Assembly (NCBI GenBank): GCA_029379385.1
Contig: CM055606.1
Span: 3,844,001-3,908,000, forward strand
DNA length: 64,000 bases
Source of the DNA: Quillaja saponaria
Lineage: Eukaryota > Streptophyta > Magnoliopsida > Fabales > Quillajaceae
Direction of reading: 5' to 3'
Within the stretch, counting starts at the first letter, position 1; each line of letters starts with the position of its first letter. The translations under genes were made by a program, and so were the position numbers. The notes beneath the pieces were generated by a model. It worked only from the letters and a program-made list of their open reading frames with translations. It did not search any database and was not told the origin of the DNA. This document shows, piece after piece, positions 12,271-24,486 of this stretch.

Positions 12271-13970
12271 ATGTGGAATTGACCTCTAGACACCTTGAAC
12301 TTAAAACACCTTGAGAGTAAGCCCGAATACCTCTGGACTTAACAAATTCGATTGCCCAATGAATGCAATGGCCAGGCCAAGGTTACCAACAAAACAATTA
12401 TGGAAACGCTCCAAAAGAAGGTAGAAACGGAAAAAATAAATTGGAAGCCCAAGTTGTAGTAGATTTTCTAAACATACTCGAAATAGTCGCAGAATGGTGT
12501 AAGATATCCCAAATGCGCATGTCTCACTATGAAAATGTGGAAGGAATACTGCAAACCTCCTTTCACTTGGTTACAAAGGCACACACATCGCAGATTAGAA
12601 TAGTAAGGATGATTACCATGCTCAATCCCAAATACTATTCCCACAATAGAGGAAGTAAAATACTACAACCTTAATTGTAACAAGGGACTAGGTGGAAGCT
12701 CATTCTTGATTAAATCTATAACAATTGTTCGCCCCATACGGTAAATTCCAAAAACTCATTATCATCCTTGCCCATACCACCATCACTTAGTTACCAACCA
12801 CTATCAAATTCAAAACTACTCTCGTGAATAGACTCTTGTTGGCTCTTGCTTATGCACATCATGGAACCCCATACCTCTCAGCATCTAAGCACCAACAAGC
12901 AATATAGGATCTTTATCTTTACCATGCTTCCGAATCACCACAGATAGTCTATTCCATTATGGGAATTTAGCCTAAATGAACAAGCTAGAAATGGACTAAG
13001 CGATGGAAGTAGGCCACTCAATTTGGGTGTAATTTTAGGGCCTTAGGTTAGTGTTTTACGACTGGTAAGTAGGGTGATAACATTGAATCAATAGGTGGAA
13101 TAGATCGAGAAGTACGTGCAATGGACGAAACACTTAAGGAATGACTTAGCATCCCAGACGAGAGTGCAAGATCGCGACCAAACGAGGCCCTCAGAGTCCT
13201 CACCCAGGAACTCAAACAAGGTAAGAGACTCTCGGGGTCCTAGGCCATGGAATTCGGACTGAGCGATGCACTCAAGGTCCTCGACCTAGGAATTTATATC
13301 GAGTAAGGGACACTCAGTGTCATTGTTAAAGCAAAAGCAAGAATATAATAAAATTTAGAACTAAAAAATGATAACAAACAAAAGTAAGAACACAAGATGT
13401 ATCAAGTTTCGACTTAATCTAGCCTACAAGTCGTTCTCATGTCATAAATATCCAATGGGTCATACCGCGAAACTTAACCATATACACAAAAACACAACAA
13501 TCCTAAACCCAAGAATTCTAACTCAGTGGGGATGCTTGGAGTCCTCGGTCTCAAAATTTCAACCGAGCAGGGACACGCAAAAGTCTTAACACCTTCATCC
13601 TTCTACTTGCCAAGAGGAAATCGTTCGTTCAAGTGATTATAAGGGTGGAAAATCCTGGTGATTTTGGCAAAAGGATGGATATACAAAATTAAAGTCAATA
13701 GAATGGTGGATGGCAAATCAAATTCAACTCAACTCAATTCAAATTGAAAAATCCATGCACATTGGCAATAGAATGGTAGAGCCATACCTAAGTAGATCGT
13801 AAACCACTGCTTTCCAACCCTAACTCACTAAAGCATAAATGACAAAACTATTAAAGGTGAAGCAAATGAGAGCCACCTTGAGCTTCCTCAATGAAGTAGA
13901 GAAATTCAATGCATAAACCAGAGGTAACACAAGTATGGATGTAAGCTTGGATCACTCAGATGCCGGTTAA
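12270..13970. other. Decayed repeat DNA, no gene recognised
   Basis: An open stretch at 12,363-12,674 has no family resemblance I can name. About 13,190-13,330 and 13,530-13,600 contain degenerate copies of a 'gg(a/t)cctcg-cc-(a/g)ggaa-t' type motif. Nothing supports a gene. Confidence 0.45.
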
Positions 13971-14290
13971 AGCCCCCCAAGCAGTACCAACACATAGTTC
14001 AAGTTTCCCTGAACTAATTTTTGGGGAGACTAATAATATTACAAATTAGTCTTAGCATATCCAGTCATGATACATGGCACAAGACAATGTAATTGGCGCC
14101 TTAATTACCACGCCACGTGACGCATTCCTATTAGGCGTATCACACTATATAAAGTATGAAACAAGTTCCGAAAAATGTAACTTTACACTTTTGAGCTTCA
14201 GTCAAATATCAATTTTATACTCTTCTCTAGTTCTAATGTTGGCATCGAAGTGTCACTAGGAGCACACACCCGATCACCAAGTCTGCTATT
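13970..14290 (+). repeat. LTR remnant with G-box and TATA
   Basis: CACGTG at 14114-14119, TATATAAAG at 14146-14154 (32 bp apart), and a downstream 'ggcatcgaagtgtcactagga' type tail similar to the block at about 240-262. It ends close to the 3' end of the histone deacetylase pseudogene. Confidence 0.5.
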
Positions 14291-14499
14291 TTACAGGAAC
14301 ACACAAACCAAAAGTTGATTATTTAGTCTGCCACGGTAATCTTGTCAGACTACTTGGTCAAACTACCTGCCCTACCACATCTGTTTGGTCATATTGGGAC
14401 TTAACAATAAGTTTATCGAACAAAGATCAAAGAGAGTTCCTCACTTTTACCCCCAAGATAATACATGCCCCATTGTGATTGCAAATTTGTAAAATTGGA

Positions 14500-17384
14500 T
14501 CACAAGTTCGGCCAGAAATTCATATGATTCTTAAGGACTTCCATAACAATTCTCAAGCCATCTTTGGAAGGCAAGTTGTGGTCCAATTTGCATTTAGGAC
14601 TCTCACTCGGCAATACCTTTTTCAGTAAATGGAAATTTAGAAACACAATTCATTAATGACCAAACCAACCAAAGGAATACAGGCACAAGTGCTTAATATA
14701 TTAGCAGCGGATTTGCATTAAGATAGATTGCCCTATGCATGTCTACCTTCAAAGAACCCCCTCCATCCTATCCCAAACCATAAATATTGTAGCTACAAGT
14801 TCATTTGAATAGTTAGAAGTTGATCATGGCCAAAATGAAAGAAAAAGAATAGAACAACCCAAGTGGAGTTACCACCACACATCAAAAAGTGTTGCAAAAG
14901 GAATCACCTTAACTACGGCAGTGGCAGATGATGATATTGAACGGAGATTGTAGCTGCAAACAAACATATTAAAGTCAACTCAAAGTGAAAACTAGAGCCC
15001 AATAGAAAAAACGAGGGCCAAAAACACAACACAAACCCGCCCTTAAGAATGACAAGCAACTTTCCACCGGAAAGGGCATTCAATATGTGTGTCATCTGTG
15101 CATAGCCATCAGGAGTAACCTAGAAAAGAAAAGCCCTCCAAGATTATATGTTAAGAACACTTCAAACTTCAAAATGCTAAAAACCAAAATGAACACCATT
15201 TCACTGCTCAAGTTTTTTTTTCCCCAAGTTTAAGCAATGACGTCCAATTTTCAATCACAGGAAGAGGCAGCATATTTGAGGCAAAATCATAAAAGAGAGA
15301 AGCTTATTTGAAGATAAAATAATATTCTACAGGTGTTTAGGTCTTGTATATAACTATTGTGGGGGCAACACTGCCGATAATGCTTATGTAACTAGATGAC
15401 CCATAAAAGGAACTGACAAGAAAGTGAGAAGATCCAATAAATAGAGAAAATTATTACATCACAGCATCCCGAGAGATCACCCCTGGCAGCATCAAATCCT
15501 GCTGATATGATGGTCAAATCAGGACCAAACTCGGAAGCTGCAATAAAATATTTAGAAATTAAAATGAATATCATAAGCGGAGAAGATTTTACCAGCAAAA
15601 AGATACAAAAGACCATATTATACCAAAATTACAAAACAGAGTAATGATACTCTTCACAAATATTAACTTGTGATCAACAAAAATTACATGGCAGCCTACT
15701 TGACTGAATAGGTGGCTGCCTAAACTCATCTGAATAAAAAAAATTACAGAGGAAAAAGAACAACCCGGTCTCTATCTTGAGGCAAAGCGTGTTCTTGAAA
15801 GGCTCTGCATGAAGAGAGAGAAGGAGAGAAATGAGAGGGCAGAAGCCCAAAACTGTAAATAATGTTTCCTCCCATTGATATCTTTTTTTATCTTAAACTT
15901 TCCCCTCTTCGGAGTATAGATCAGGAGTTTGGATCATTATTACACGCGTCCCATGAATTCAATTATTGGAGGAACAATGAGAAAATTGGAAAGTCCATAT
16001 ACCCTCTCCTGGAGATGTAGCTTTGCCTTTGATTCTTGTGACATATATATGAGTTTATGGAGCCGAGATAGAGAGATAGGGGTCTGAAGGTTCAAGTAAA
16101 ACAACAAAGACAGAGACAGTTTTTTTTTTTTTTTTTTTTCCCTATGTTTTTTCTTTTTTCACTTAAATGAGTTTAGGACTAATATCAGTAGGTACTTATG
16201 CAGCCAAGTAGGCTTCTTTTTCAATTACCATTTTCTTTTGTCAAAATCCATTACACGTTTGGAAATCCTTCGGTAAAAACATCAAATGCTTCCCTGGTGC
16301 AACACAAGCGATTTGTAAGTCACCAAAAGCACATGATTGCCGTCAGTATTTTAGAAACCAACTTTCCTGATGCAAGCCCAAGCAATTTTGTTGAGTCAGC
16401 AAAAGCAAATGAACTCCTTAGTCATCCCAAGAAAATATATTGGAAGAAAAAGGCAGAGATAGACGTGTTCAAAATTTCAAACTTCAAATATACGTCACAT
16501 CCATATGTGAAACTAAATTGAATTTCTTATTTTGCTTAAATCCGGGAAACTCAAAAAAGGGAAAAATAGACATAAGATGTACAGAAAGAAATGAAGGTAA
16601 CAAGGAAATTAAGTACAACAGACTTTCACATGGCCAATCACAATGTTTCCATACTAACATCAATAATCATCCTATCTTCAACAATTCTTTGCCCAAATAA
16701 ACGTGGTTTCAGATACTCAAAACTTAATAAAGCCCCTGACGACAGACTGCTTCAAATAGCATGTTAAATTAAATGTGAAATGGATCAAAGGAACACTAAC
16801 CTATTGGAAGCACAACATGTTGAAAGGAAAAAATATAGTCATTATCACCAACTCCTCCATGATTCCTTGGAATATTCAGAGTATCCTTTTGCACTCGTAG
16901 TACCAACCTGAAAGAATGAAATAGCACTAACCACTGCTCATAGTCCAAATACATATTAAAAAGAACTATAACTGACTAATAAGAAACAATGGTCAACAGT
17001 GGGATTTGTGAAAATAACATCTAAAAGTTTTCTTTTTTTTTTGGGTAAGAAAATAGCATATAAAAGTTAAGACTTGCCTAGCTATATTAATTACATATAG
17101 AACAATGAGAAGACATCATTTGAGGAAAAAGAATAACTTCTGCAGCAATATAATACCTGCTATCAAAATCATACAGGTAAGTTTTGTAGTCCATCATAGT
17201 ACCTTTTCATCGCCATATAAAAAAAATCACATTTCAACTAATACCAGACCAAAAAGCACCTGGCCAAGTCAGCCAGCAGCAGCAGTTTATTGAAAAATTC
17301 TCTTCTGTCAAGTACCTCATCAGCAGCTCCGGTACCAGGATAGAACATTCCTCGCTCGTGTCTGTGCAACGATATATACAACAC
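14500..17384 (-). pseudogene. HDA15-like exons 11-16: second half of the HDAC domain
   Basis: Exon 11 (17316-17384) encodes VLYISLHRHERGMFYPGTG. Exon 12 (16801-16907) begins VGTTSAKGYS, then needs a +2 correction to read GGVGDNDYIFSFQHVVLP. Exon 13 (15458-15537) encodes FGPDLTIISAGFDAARGD. Exon 14 (15037-15119) encodes VTPDGYAQMTHILNALSGGK and LLVILKGG. Exon 15 (14908-14953) encodes YNLRSISSSATAVVK, including the Tyr of the catalytic GGY. Exon 16 starts at 14616 and meets TGA at 14500-14502 (FWPNL then stop). In the same frame after the TGA, a SNFTNLQSQWGMY stretch suggests the ancestral protein ran further. Confidence 0.85.
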
Positions 17385-18945
17385 CTACAGAGTTAAGTAA
17401 GTACATTAAATATAGAAATTAATTTTCAGATATTCCAATGAAAAATCCAACACCAACAGAGTGGAAAATTGTCAGGGAATAAGTTAGTTCATTGGATGAT
17501 TCCAAACTTAATGAACAACCTCACCATATCATACTGTAGCTCAAATAATTTTTGGCCTCAAACATTTGTGAAATCTTTCAATATTAACAGGTTATAACTG
17601 CTGTTTTTTTCTCAATGAGAAAATTCTTAATAGCAATAACATATAGCACTGGCTTTGGCTTACAGTAAGCCAATCCTACTACTGTACCTCAGAAGAGCCA
17701 CAAACATACCACCTCAGAAACGACAGGCATATTTGGCTGTGTTTCTTGAGAATAGTTTTCTGTTTGTTTAAAACAAGACATAAATAGCAAATAAAATTTG
17801 AAAAAAGAAGGCTCCTCAGATGTCTTTGGTGACAAAGTTTTCAGAAACAGTTTTTAAAAAGCTATAAGTCTATAACCCAAAAACAAACAAACTAGAGAAC
17901 ACCAATTTGATGTTTTCGGGTGTTCTTTGATGCTTTTGTTCTGAAAGCATTTGAAGAAACCATTTGCCTACTATTGCTCCTCTGACTGCAAATTGCACCA
18001 TATCATGCTGTACAATGAGTTTTTATATGCCTTTCATTGAACCGGCACTATACCAGGTTATCCATCATTTCCTTCCCCCGCCGCCCCCCCCCCCCCCCCA
18101 ACCTCTCTTCCGGAGAAGATAGATGAATTTGCTGAAATTGGATTCAACAGATTGATCAGAAGTCCTTTAGATAGAAAATATTTTCTGGTAAGTTTCTACA
18201 AAAGTCTTATTAACTTTCTCAAATATATCACTTGCTAATTCATGTCAATGGCACGAACACCTGTCACCGTGTAATTGTGCCAGAGATATCTAGGTTTCTA
18301 AGTGAACATTTTGTTTTGGTTACTCGGTGTCCCTCTAATGGCGAATCAAGGAGGTGGAAGGGTACGGGGTTATGACTTATAACAGGAGAAAAAGAGAGTC
18401 CACCAAAAGGTAAACCAGTAAAGATAAAGGCTAAACGGAATTAGATCAACCATATCTCTATTAGATGCATATTAATAATGACTACTGTACTAAATGATAA
18501 ATTTTTATAGACAAAAAAAAGTACAATGAAAGTTCACTAGTCATATAACTTATAAATACCTATTTACATTGAAAATTGAAAATGTTTTATTATGTCAAAA
18601 CGTTTCTTTTAGAGAAGAATGGTAAAAAATCATTTGACTTTAAGTAGAAAGAAAGTTACTGAAAACACAAGCAACCAAACAGTTTTCTATTTTTTTCTTT
18701 CTGAAAACTAATTCCAAAACAACTTCCCAGATGCATTTTGTTCTGAGAATGGATCTTAAAATAATGCCAAATACATATCATATATTTATTTCTTTTTCTT
18801 CTTGCAAATCTTGAAAATAGTATTTGGAGAAAAACGAATACACAATACACAACCAAGGCCCTAGGAAGCTAAAATATGATGCACCCAATGAGAACAAAAA
18901 GAAGAAGAAGAAGAAGAAATAGACTTTAATGATCACGAAGCTCAC

Positions 18946-21900
18946 CAACTTGTTCTGGTAAAAAATTTCCTGTGTTCCATTCCCATAGTGAATGTCACAC
19001 CTCTCAAGGAGGCATGACTGGCCGGAGGAATGGTAACCAAATCTCCGTAACCCTGACTCAAATAAGAAATGACCATGACTCTTAACTCACCAATGAATAA
19101 AACCAATAAATTATAAAGACAAAAATTAACATTTAAAAGTTTGTTGATTAAAGCAATTCATACTTACTGAAAATTTCGGCAGATGTCCCTTACAATATGG
19201 AACATGCCTTAAAATAAAGTCCTGTAAATTCTTTTTATTACTCAACATAATATAAAGACCATAAGGAGCTCTGCTCCGTTCACATCATCAACAAAACAAG
19301 TACTAGAATATTACATCATACCACATTTGACACCCACAGTTCTAATGTGACTGCAAACTTTCATCCTTAACTTCAAGTATGAGATTCCGAGACATACCTT
19401 ATCGTCAAACCCTTAGCAAAATCTCATATTGGTGGTTAACTTCTTTTGAGGTCCTGCTACTAAAAAAAAATATAACCACAGGAAAGGAGTAAGTCCTACG
19501 GACTCAGTGAGTGGGGAATCGTACCCAAAGGGTACTAGCATCACACAACACAAGCATATCACATATATATTAATATCATATAACATGATTCACATAACAT
19601 TTCACATTACACATACATATTGTAGGTTTCACAAATTCACAATTCATATGATACACAAGATCACAAACTTATCAGAACAATGATATCAAACAAAACAACC
19701 AAAGGGCCAACAAGTAACCCAGCCCCGCACAACAGTATCACCCCCTACCGTGCATTTACGCCCCCGCACAACAAATTAATCTCCGTACACAATCCATCCC
19801 ACCGGGGCTGAGCACTCAATTTAAAAAAATATTCATCAGAATCAGGATTTCTCATGCTTTTAAATTAGAGTATCCTAGGTGCACCTAGATTTTTAATTTC
19901 AGAAATGAAAATCATTTTCCAGAAAATGTTCACGAGTTGGCCCTTATCAAATACAATCAATGTCAATCACAGTAACCAATATCAAGCAAATTACTGAAAT
20001 ACTCCACTAGCTTACTTTCCATATATCACACATATCCAAATAAACATATAATCACACATTAATCTAGCCCCTAAAGGCAGCAATTAACCACTCACCTGTT
20101 ACCCATTTCATTCGTCACTCACACTTGTGTCCATGCGTCTCATTAGGTTCACATTGAAATCCGGAACTGAAATTCATAATTTCAAATACTACTTAGTTCA
20201 TAAACGTTATTGTTATACTCTTTTATTTACTAAACCTATATCTCAACTTATATAGGTTTATTTATGAAAGTTCTCATTTAAACTATTACATGTCAATTAA
20301 TATGAATTATACTTTAGGTGATAAGGTTATCAATGAAGAGGACTTTTAAATATATTGACAAAGCATATAATAGGAGAAACCATTAGAAAAGAAATAGTTA
20401 CATTTAGTGTGTTAAAAATATGAAAGCTGTCCAAACTTAAGGTTTGGACCAGTGTCCACTTTAACGGTCATATTTTTCCCCATGAAACTCCGAATTCAGT
20501 TTCGTAAAATTTATAAAATACTAGACACATGTAGCTTTATAATGGTATATCATTTGTAATTTTTGGATTTGTATATCAATACAGTTTATTGCTTGAAGCT
20601 GCATCAAATTCTGTAACACGCAGGATTTTTGATAGCTTTGACCTGACCATAGTTAATTGAACATAACTTTCCCTAGGAAAAACGAAATCTGATTCCGTTT
20701 GTTGGGTTTGTTAATATACAAGTATGTCTATCTTTATTATTTAGAAACCTTTCCTAAAATCTGTCATTAACCCACTCAATTTCTTACATGAACCAAAAAC
20801 AGAGTATTACGAATTCTGCCTAACCTAGCTGGAGTCTAACAGCTATAACTCAGAACATATTTGGAACCAAGCTACAAAATTTCGCAGACAATATCTCAAG
20901 ACCTTAAGCTACATTTCATATTTTGAACTCTTAATTTAATTCTTCCCCGAAAGCACTCAAAATACCACGTTTCTGTTTCCTGCGAAATCTGCCCCTGCAC
21001 CATTCACAACCACTCCACTCTCATTCCTATGTTTATATACTTATCCCAATAAACCAACATAACTTCTCAAGTTCAATCAAATTCATATTCTACTTTGCAT
21101 TTAACTTAAACTAATTACTTAATTTTCATCAAGTTTAACTTAAATTTTACTCAGATCAACTTATTCTCATGTTAGCTTTAAAACTAACTAGCTACTATAA
21201 GGCTTGAACCAAGATAAATCCACATTAATTTACTCTAAATTTCCATGTTTCAACACTCTTTAAGCTTTCATTCTTACACCTTTACAGATAACTACTCAAA
21301 ATCTTCATCTACCTATTCCTTTAATTAACGTAATTAAACTAAGCAAGTATTTAATTCCAAACCAATTCACCTCCCACACCAAACTCTCAAGTGGCTGCCC
21401 CCACTTCACTCCAATTGCTCTGCCTATATGATGATGAAGTTGCTGCCAGCCAAGCTTCATGCCCCAACGTTGCTGCTCTACTTCATAGCAACTATGGAGT
21501 TGCTAAAGCCAAGACAAGGGCTGAATGTTGCAACGGGTAGAAGAAGAATCAAGGATGCTCTAATTAATCAAACCCACATACCAATTAGGAGGAAATAAAT
21601 GGCTGCCAAAGCTTGATTATAAACGCTGTAATTTCAGTCAAGAATGAAGGACTGTCCACGGCTAGAAAAGGCTTAGGCTGAAAGCAATGCCCAGTAAGAT
21701 TAGAAAGGCAGCTAACAAGACTTGAAGGAGGCAGAAAAGAAATGCAAGACTGATTGAAATATCCAAAGATGGAGCTGCTACGAAGGGCTGGAATTGGACG
21801 CTTCCAACAAGTGCATAGCTAACTAAAACAAGCAAGAGCAAGGAAAAGGAGGAAAGTATATGTCTTGGTCAACAAAGATGGCTGTAGAAAAATCTGGAAC

Positions 21901-22405
21901 AAGGGAAAAGGAAACAAGCAAGGTCGGTGGAGGATGAAAGCAACAAAGAGAAACAAAAGAAAAGACAAAATAAGAAAGAAAGGAAAAAAAAATCGGCTAA
22001 AGAGAGTAAAGCAAGAAAGACAATATAACAAAAGAGATAAAAAAAAATTACTTAATTAGATACCACATATTTAAATCAAGTGGTACACAATAAATCTTTG
22101 TTACACGCGTGTATATATATATATGTATTAATTATATTGTTTACTTATTTAATTTATTCGTAATAAAAATTAAATTTTAATATATTTATACACATACTTC
22201 AATTAACCACTCGTTTAAATTTGATTTGGTCACAATTTTATTTATTTTAAGATAACGACATATACTAAGATATCAATTTATTATCTATTTAACTATATTA
22301 TTATTTAATTTATTTATTTATTTATAACGTAAATTTATACTATGCATTTAAAACTTGATTTTTATTTATTTATATATATATATAAAGGTTATAACAGTAA
22401 ACATC
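18946..22405 (-). pseudogene. HDA15-like exon 10, split by a solo LTR
   Basis: The 5' part (22397-22405) follows a CAG acceptor and reads gat-gtt-tac. The 3' part (18946-18992) reads ttcac-tat-ggg-aat-gga onwards and ends at a GTGAGC donor. Removing the 3,404-bp element and one 5-bp duplication gives a 51-nt, phase-0 exon corresponding to the family motif DVHHGNGTQEIF, whose Asp and His bind the catalytic zinc. The second His position of the motif reads Tyr (TAT). A GAA microsatellite lies just past the donor (about 18,898-18,918 on +). Confidence 0.9.
18993..22396. mobile_element. Solo LTR, 3,404 bp, inserted in the HDA15-like exon
   Basis: It starts TGTCACAC (18993) and ends TATAACA (22396), so has TG...CA ends. 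It is flanked by GTGAA (18988-18992) and GTAAA (22397-22401), a 5-bp target duplication with one change. The protein-coding sense of the exon shows the right-hand copy is the mutated one (family His codon changed to Tyr). There are no internal gag/pol genes. A related 4,055-bp element lies at 32031-36085 in the same orientation; shared stretches include 'aagtcctacggactcagtgag' (about 19,490) and 'atcgtacccaaagggtactagc' (about 19,520). It is most likely a gypsy-class solo LTR left after LTR-LTR recombination. Confidence 0.88.
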
Positions 22406-22882
22406 CTGAAATTTAAAAGATAAAATAAAAAATCAACTTAGTCATTAATAACACTGCAAAAACTGCATTCAGTACTTAGTTGGGGAAAACAATGGAGGAG
22501 AGGCCTACAGTAATACACACTAACCAAAAATTAAATGAAAAGGTCAATTTAAAGGACTAAAACATGTTAAAGACAGACATTACCCAATCAACAGTTAACA
22601 CCTTCCTAGCCCCTGAAACCTGAGCAGCTAACGCAGCCAAAGCTGCATTATTGTGAAGGCAGAAGCCCTTCGCCTGCCTCACACCAGCATGATGACCAGG
22701 AGGCCTGACCTATTTAATTAACAGAAAGACATGTTAACTTAGAAAAAAAAAAAAACTCAAAATAGAGAACAGTTAGTAACACACTACATAGCCATTTAGA
22801 CTACTTATACCAAAGCAAAACCAGCTGCAATCCAGCAGAACATGCTGAATGCTCATTAGCATATGTGTCAGGGGTAAAATAG

Positions 22883-24486
22883 CTGCAATCAGATACAATT
22901 AATTAACCACAAAAACAATCTCATTTTAATATCCCAGCAAGAGCATAGACACAGACCAAACCTAAAGCATAAATGAAATTCACCTAGAAAGCCAGAAGCT
23001 ATGAAGCATGGGTACCAGTACCGGTAAGGCAATGTGTCATTTTTTTTTTTTTTTAAATCACGATACCGGTATGGCAAAGGTACATTAATTAAATAATAAA
23101 AATGTAATTTTATAATATAATATAATATATAAATATACTTTTTTTATATATTTATAAATATGAATAATAAATGTAATTTAATAATTAACTATACTAGTCA
23201 AATAAAAAGAGTACAAAGAGGATAGATGCAAAAAAATAAAGAAAGTTTCAGGCTTCAAGTGCACGTGCAAGCAAGTAAAAGAAACTGAAAGAAGAATAAA
23301 AAAAAGCAGAAGGAGAAACTGAAAGCGAGAACCGTATCAGCCCGCGAAGAGAAAGACGAAGACGAAGTCTAACGAAGATAGAGAGCTTCTATTGAAGACC
23401 TTCAAAAACCTCGAAAGATGACAAACATGAAGAGCAGATGATTTCGTTCCACCAATTTCACAAATCGATCCGAGCTTTTAACTCGATCTTTTGCTGCAAA
23501 CCTTCAACAGCCTCAAAGGAAAAAGCCTCGAATTCGTCCACCACCACGAGCATGCCTCGGATTTTGACTCACTGAGCTTTTGAACTTGGATATTCGAGAG
23601 AAAGAGACTCGGGTTTGAGGTCTGGGCAATGGGCATTCCTTCAACCTTTAGATTAGGATTTCAGTTGCCATCACTGCCATTTCATGGTGATTTTTTTTTA
23701 AATGACGTACCAGCTCACATATTTAGCTTCTAAGCAGTCCCAACATTGTAACCTGAAGATGGAGCCGTCCCAACATTGTACCCTGAAGATGGAGCCGTCC
23801 CAACATTGTACCCTGAAGATGGAGCCGTCCTTCTACCGCACCCAAAAATAAATAATAAATAAATAAATCTAGCAATTCTAGGGGACGTACCGGGCGTCCC
23901 CCACGCATCCCATCACCCGATACGTCCCAGGGATCGGCTCTTTAAGATTTTTGGAGTACCCGTGTTTCATAGGCCAGAAGTTTCTTCTTATGGGTGGAGG
24001 TTGGAGTGGGGGAAGGAGATCACAAATTCGAAAATGTTTTGGACTTATTGGCAGGTAAATGAAAAAAACAAAATATATTATATGTTTCTTTTCACAATCC
24101 CATTTTCTTTAATCCTTGTTTCTGAATAGATGTATGCTTGAAGGTTAAAATTTAATTAAACTTTTTCAGCATGTAATTTCTTGTGTCTATCTCCTTTTCA
24201 ATAGAAATATATTTCTTGAAAAGATGTTACGATAAAAAGGTAAAGTTTAACTAACTTCATCAGCCTTAATTTCTTAAATCTATCTCCTTTCCTCAGACAA
24301 CCTTTTCAAAACCGTATCTCACACATACACATGCATCATGCATGATTTGGCTGAAGAACAAATGAGCATGTGATCTGCACAAAGCCATGTCAACTTAAAG
24401 CAAAACATCCTTTCCAAGATCCAAAAGTGCAAAAAGAAAAGGAAAAAGGAGATAAGAGAGAGAGAAAGACAAAGTAATCAACTTAC
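22883..24486 (-). other. Large intron 7 of the HDA15-like gene with inserted GC-richer block
   Basis: The intron between exons at 24487-24542 and 22811-22882. It contains an unusual block at about 23,005-23,945, bounded on the left by 'gggtaccagtaccggt' and on the right by 'acccgatacgtccca', which are weakly inverted relatives. The block includes a three-copy 30-bp minisatellite (23735-23824). It may be a small DNA transposon; no transposase is seen. Confidence 0.4.
23735..23830. repeat. 30-bp minisatellite, 3 copies plus 6 bp
   Basis: Units 23735-23764, 23765-23794 and 23795-23824, each containing 'tcccaacattgtaccctgaag' with single-base changes in the first copy. It lies in an intron of the HDA15-like pseudogene. 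Confidence 0.9.

Noticed and set aside
21819..22059. Overlapping Lys/Phe-rich frames on both strands
   Set aside because: Low-complexity purine-rich DNA inside the solo LTR.
23735..23830. CRISPR-like array
   Set aside because: Contiguous tandem repeats without spacers, in a plant intron; it is a minisatellite.
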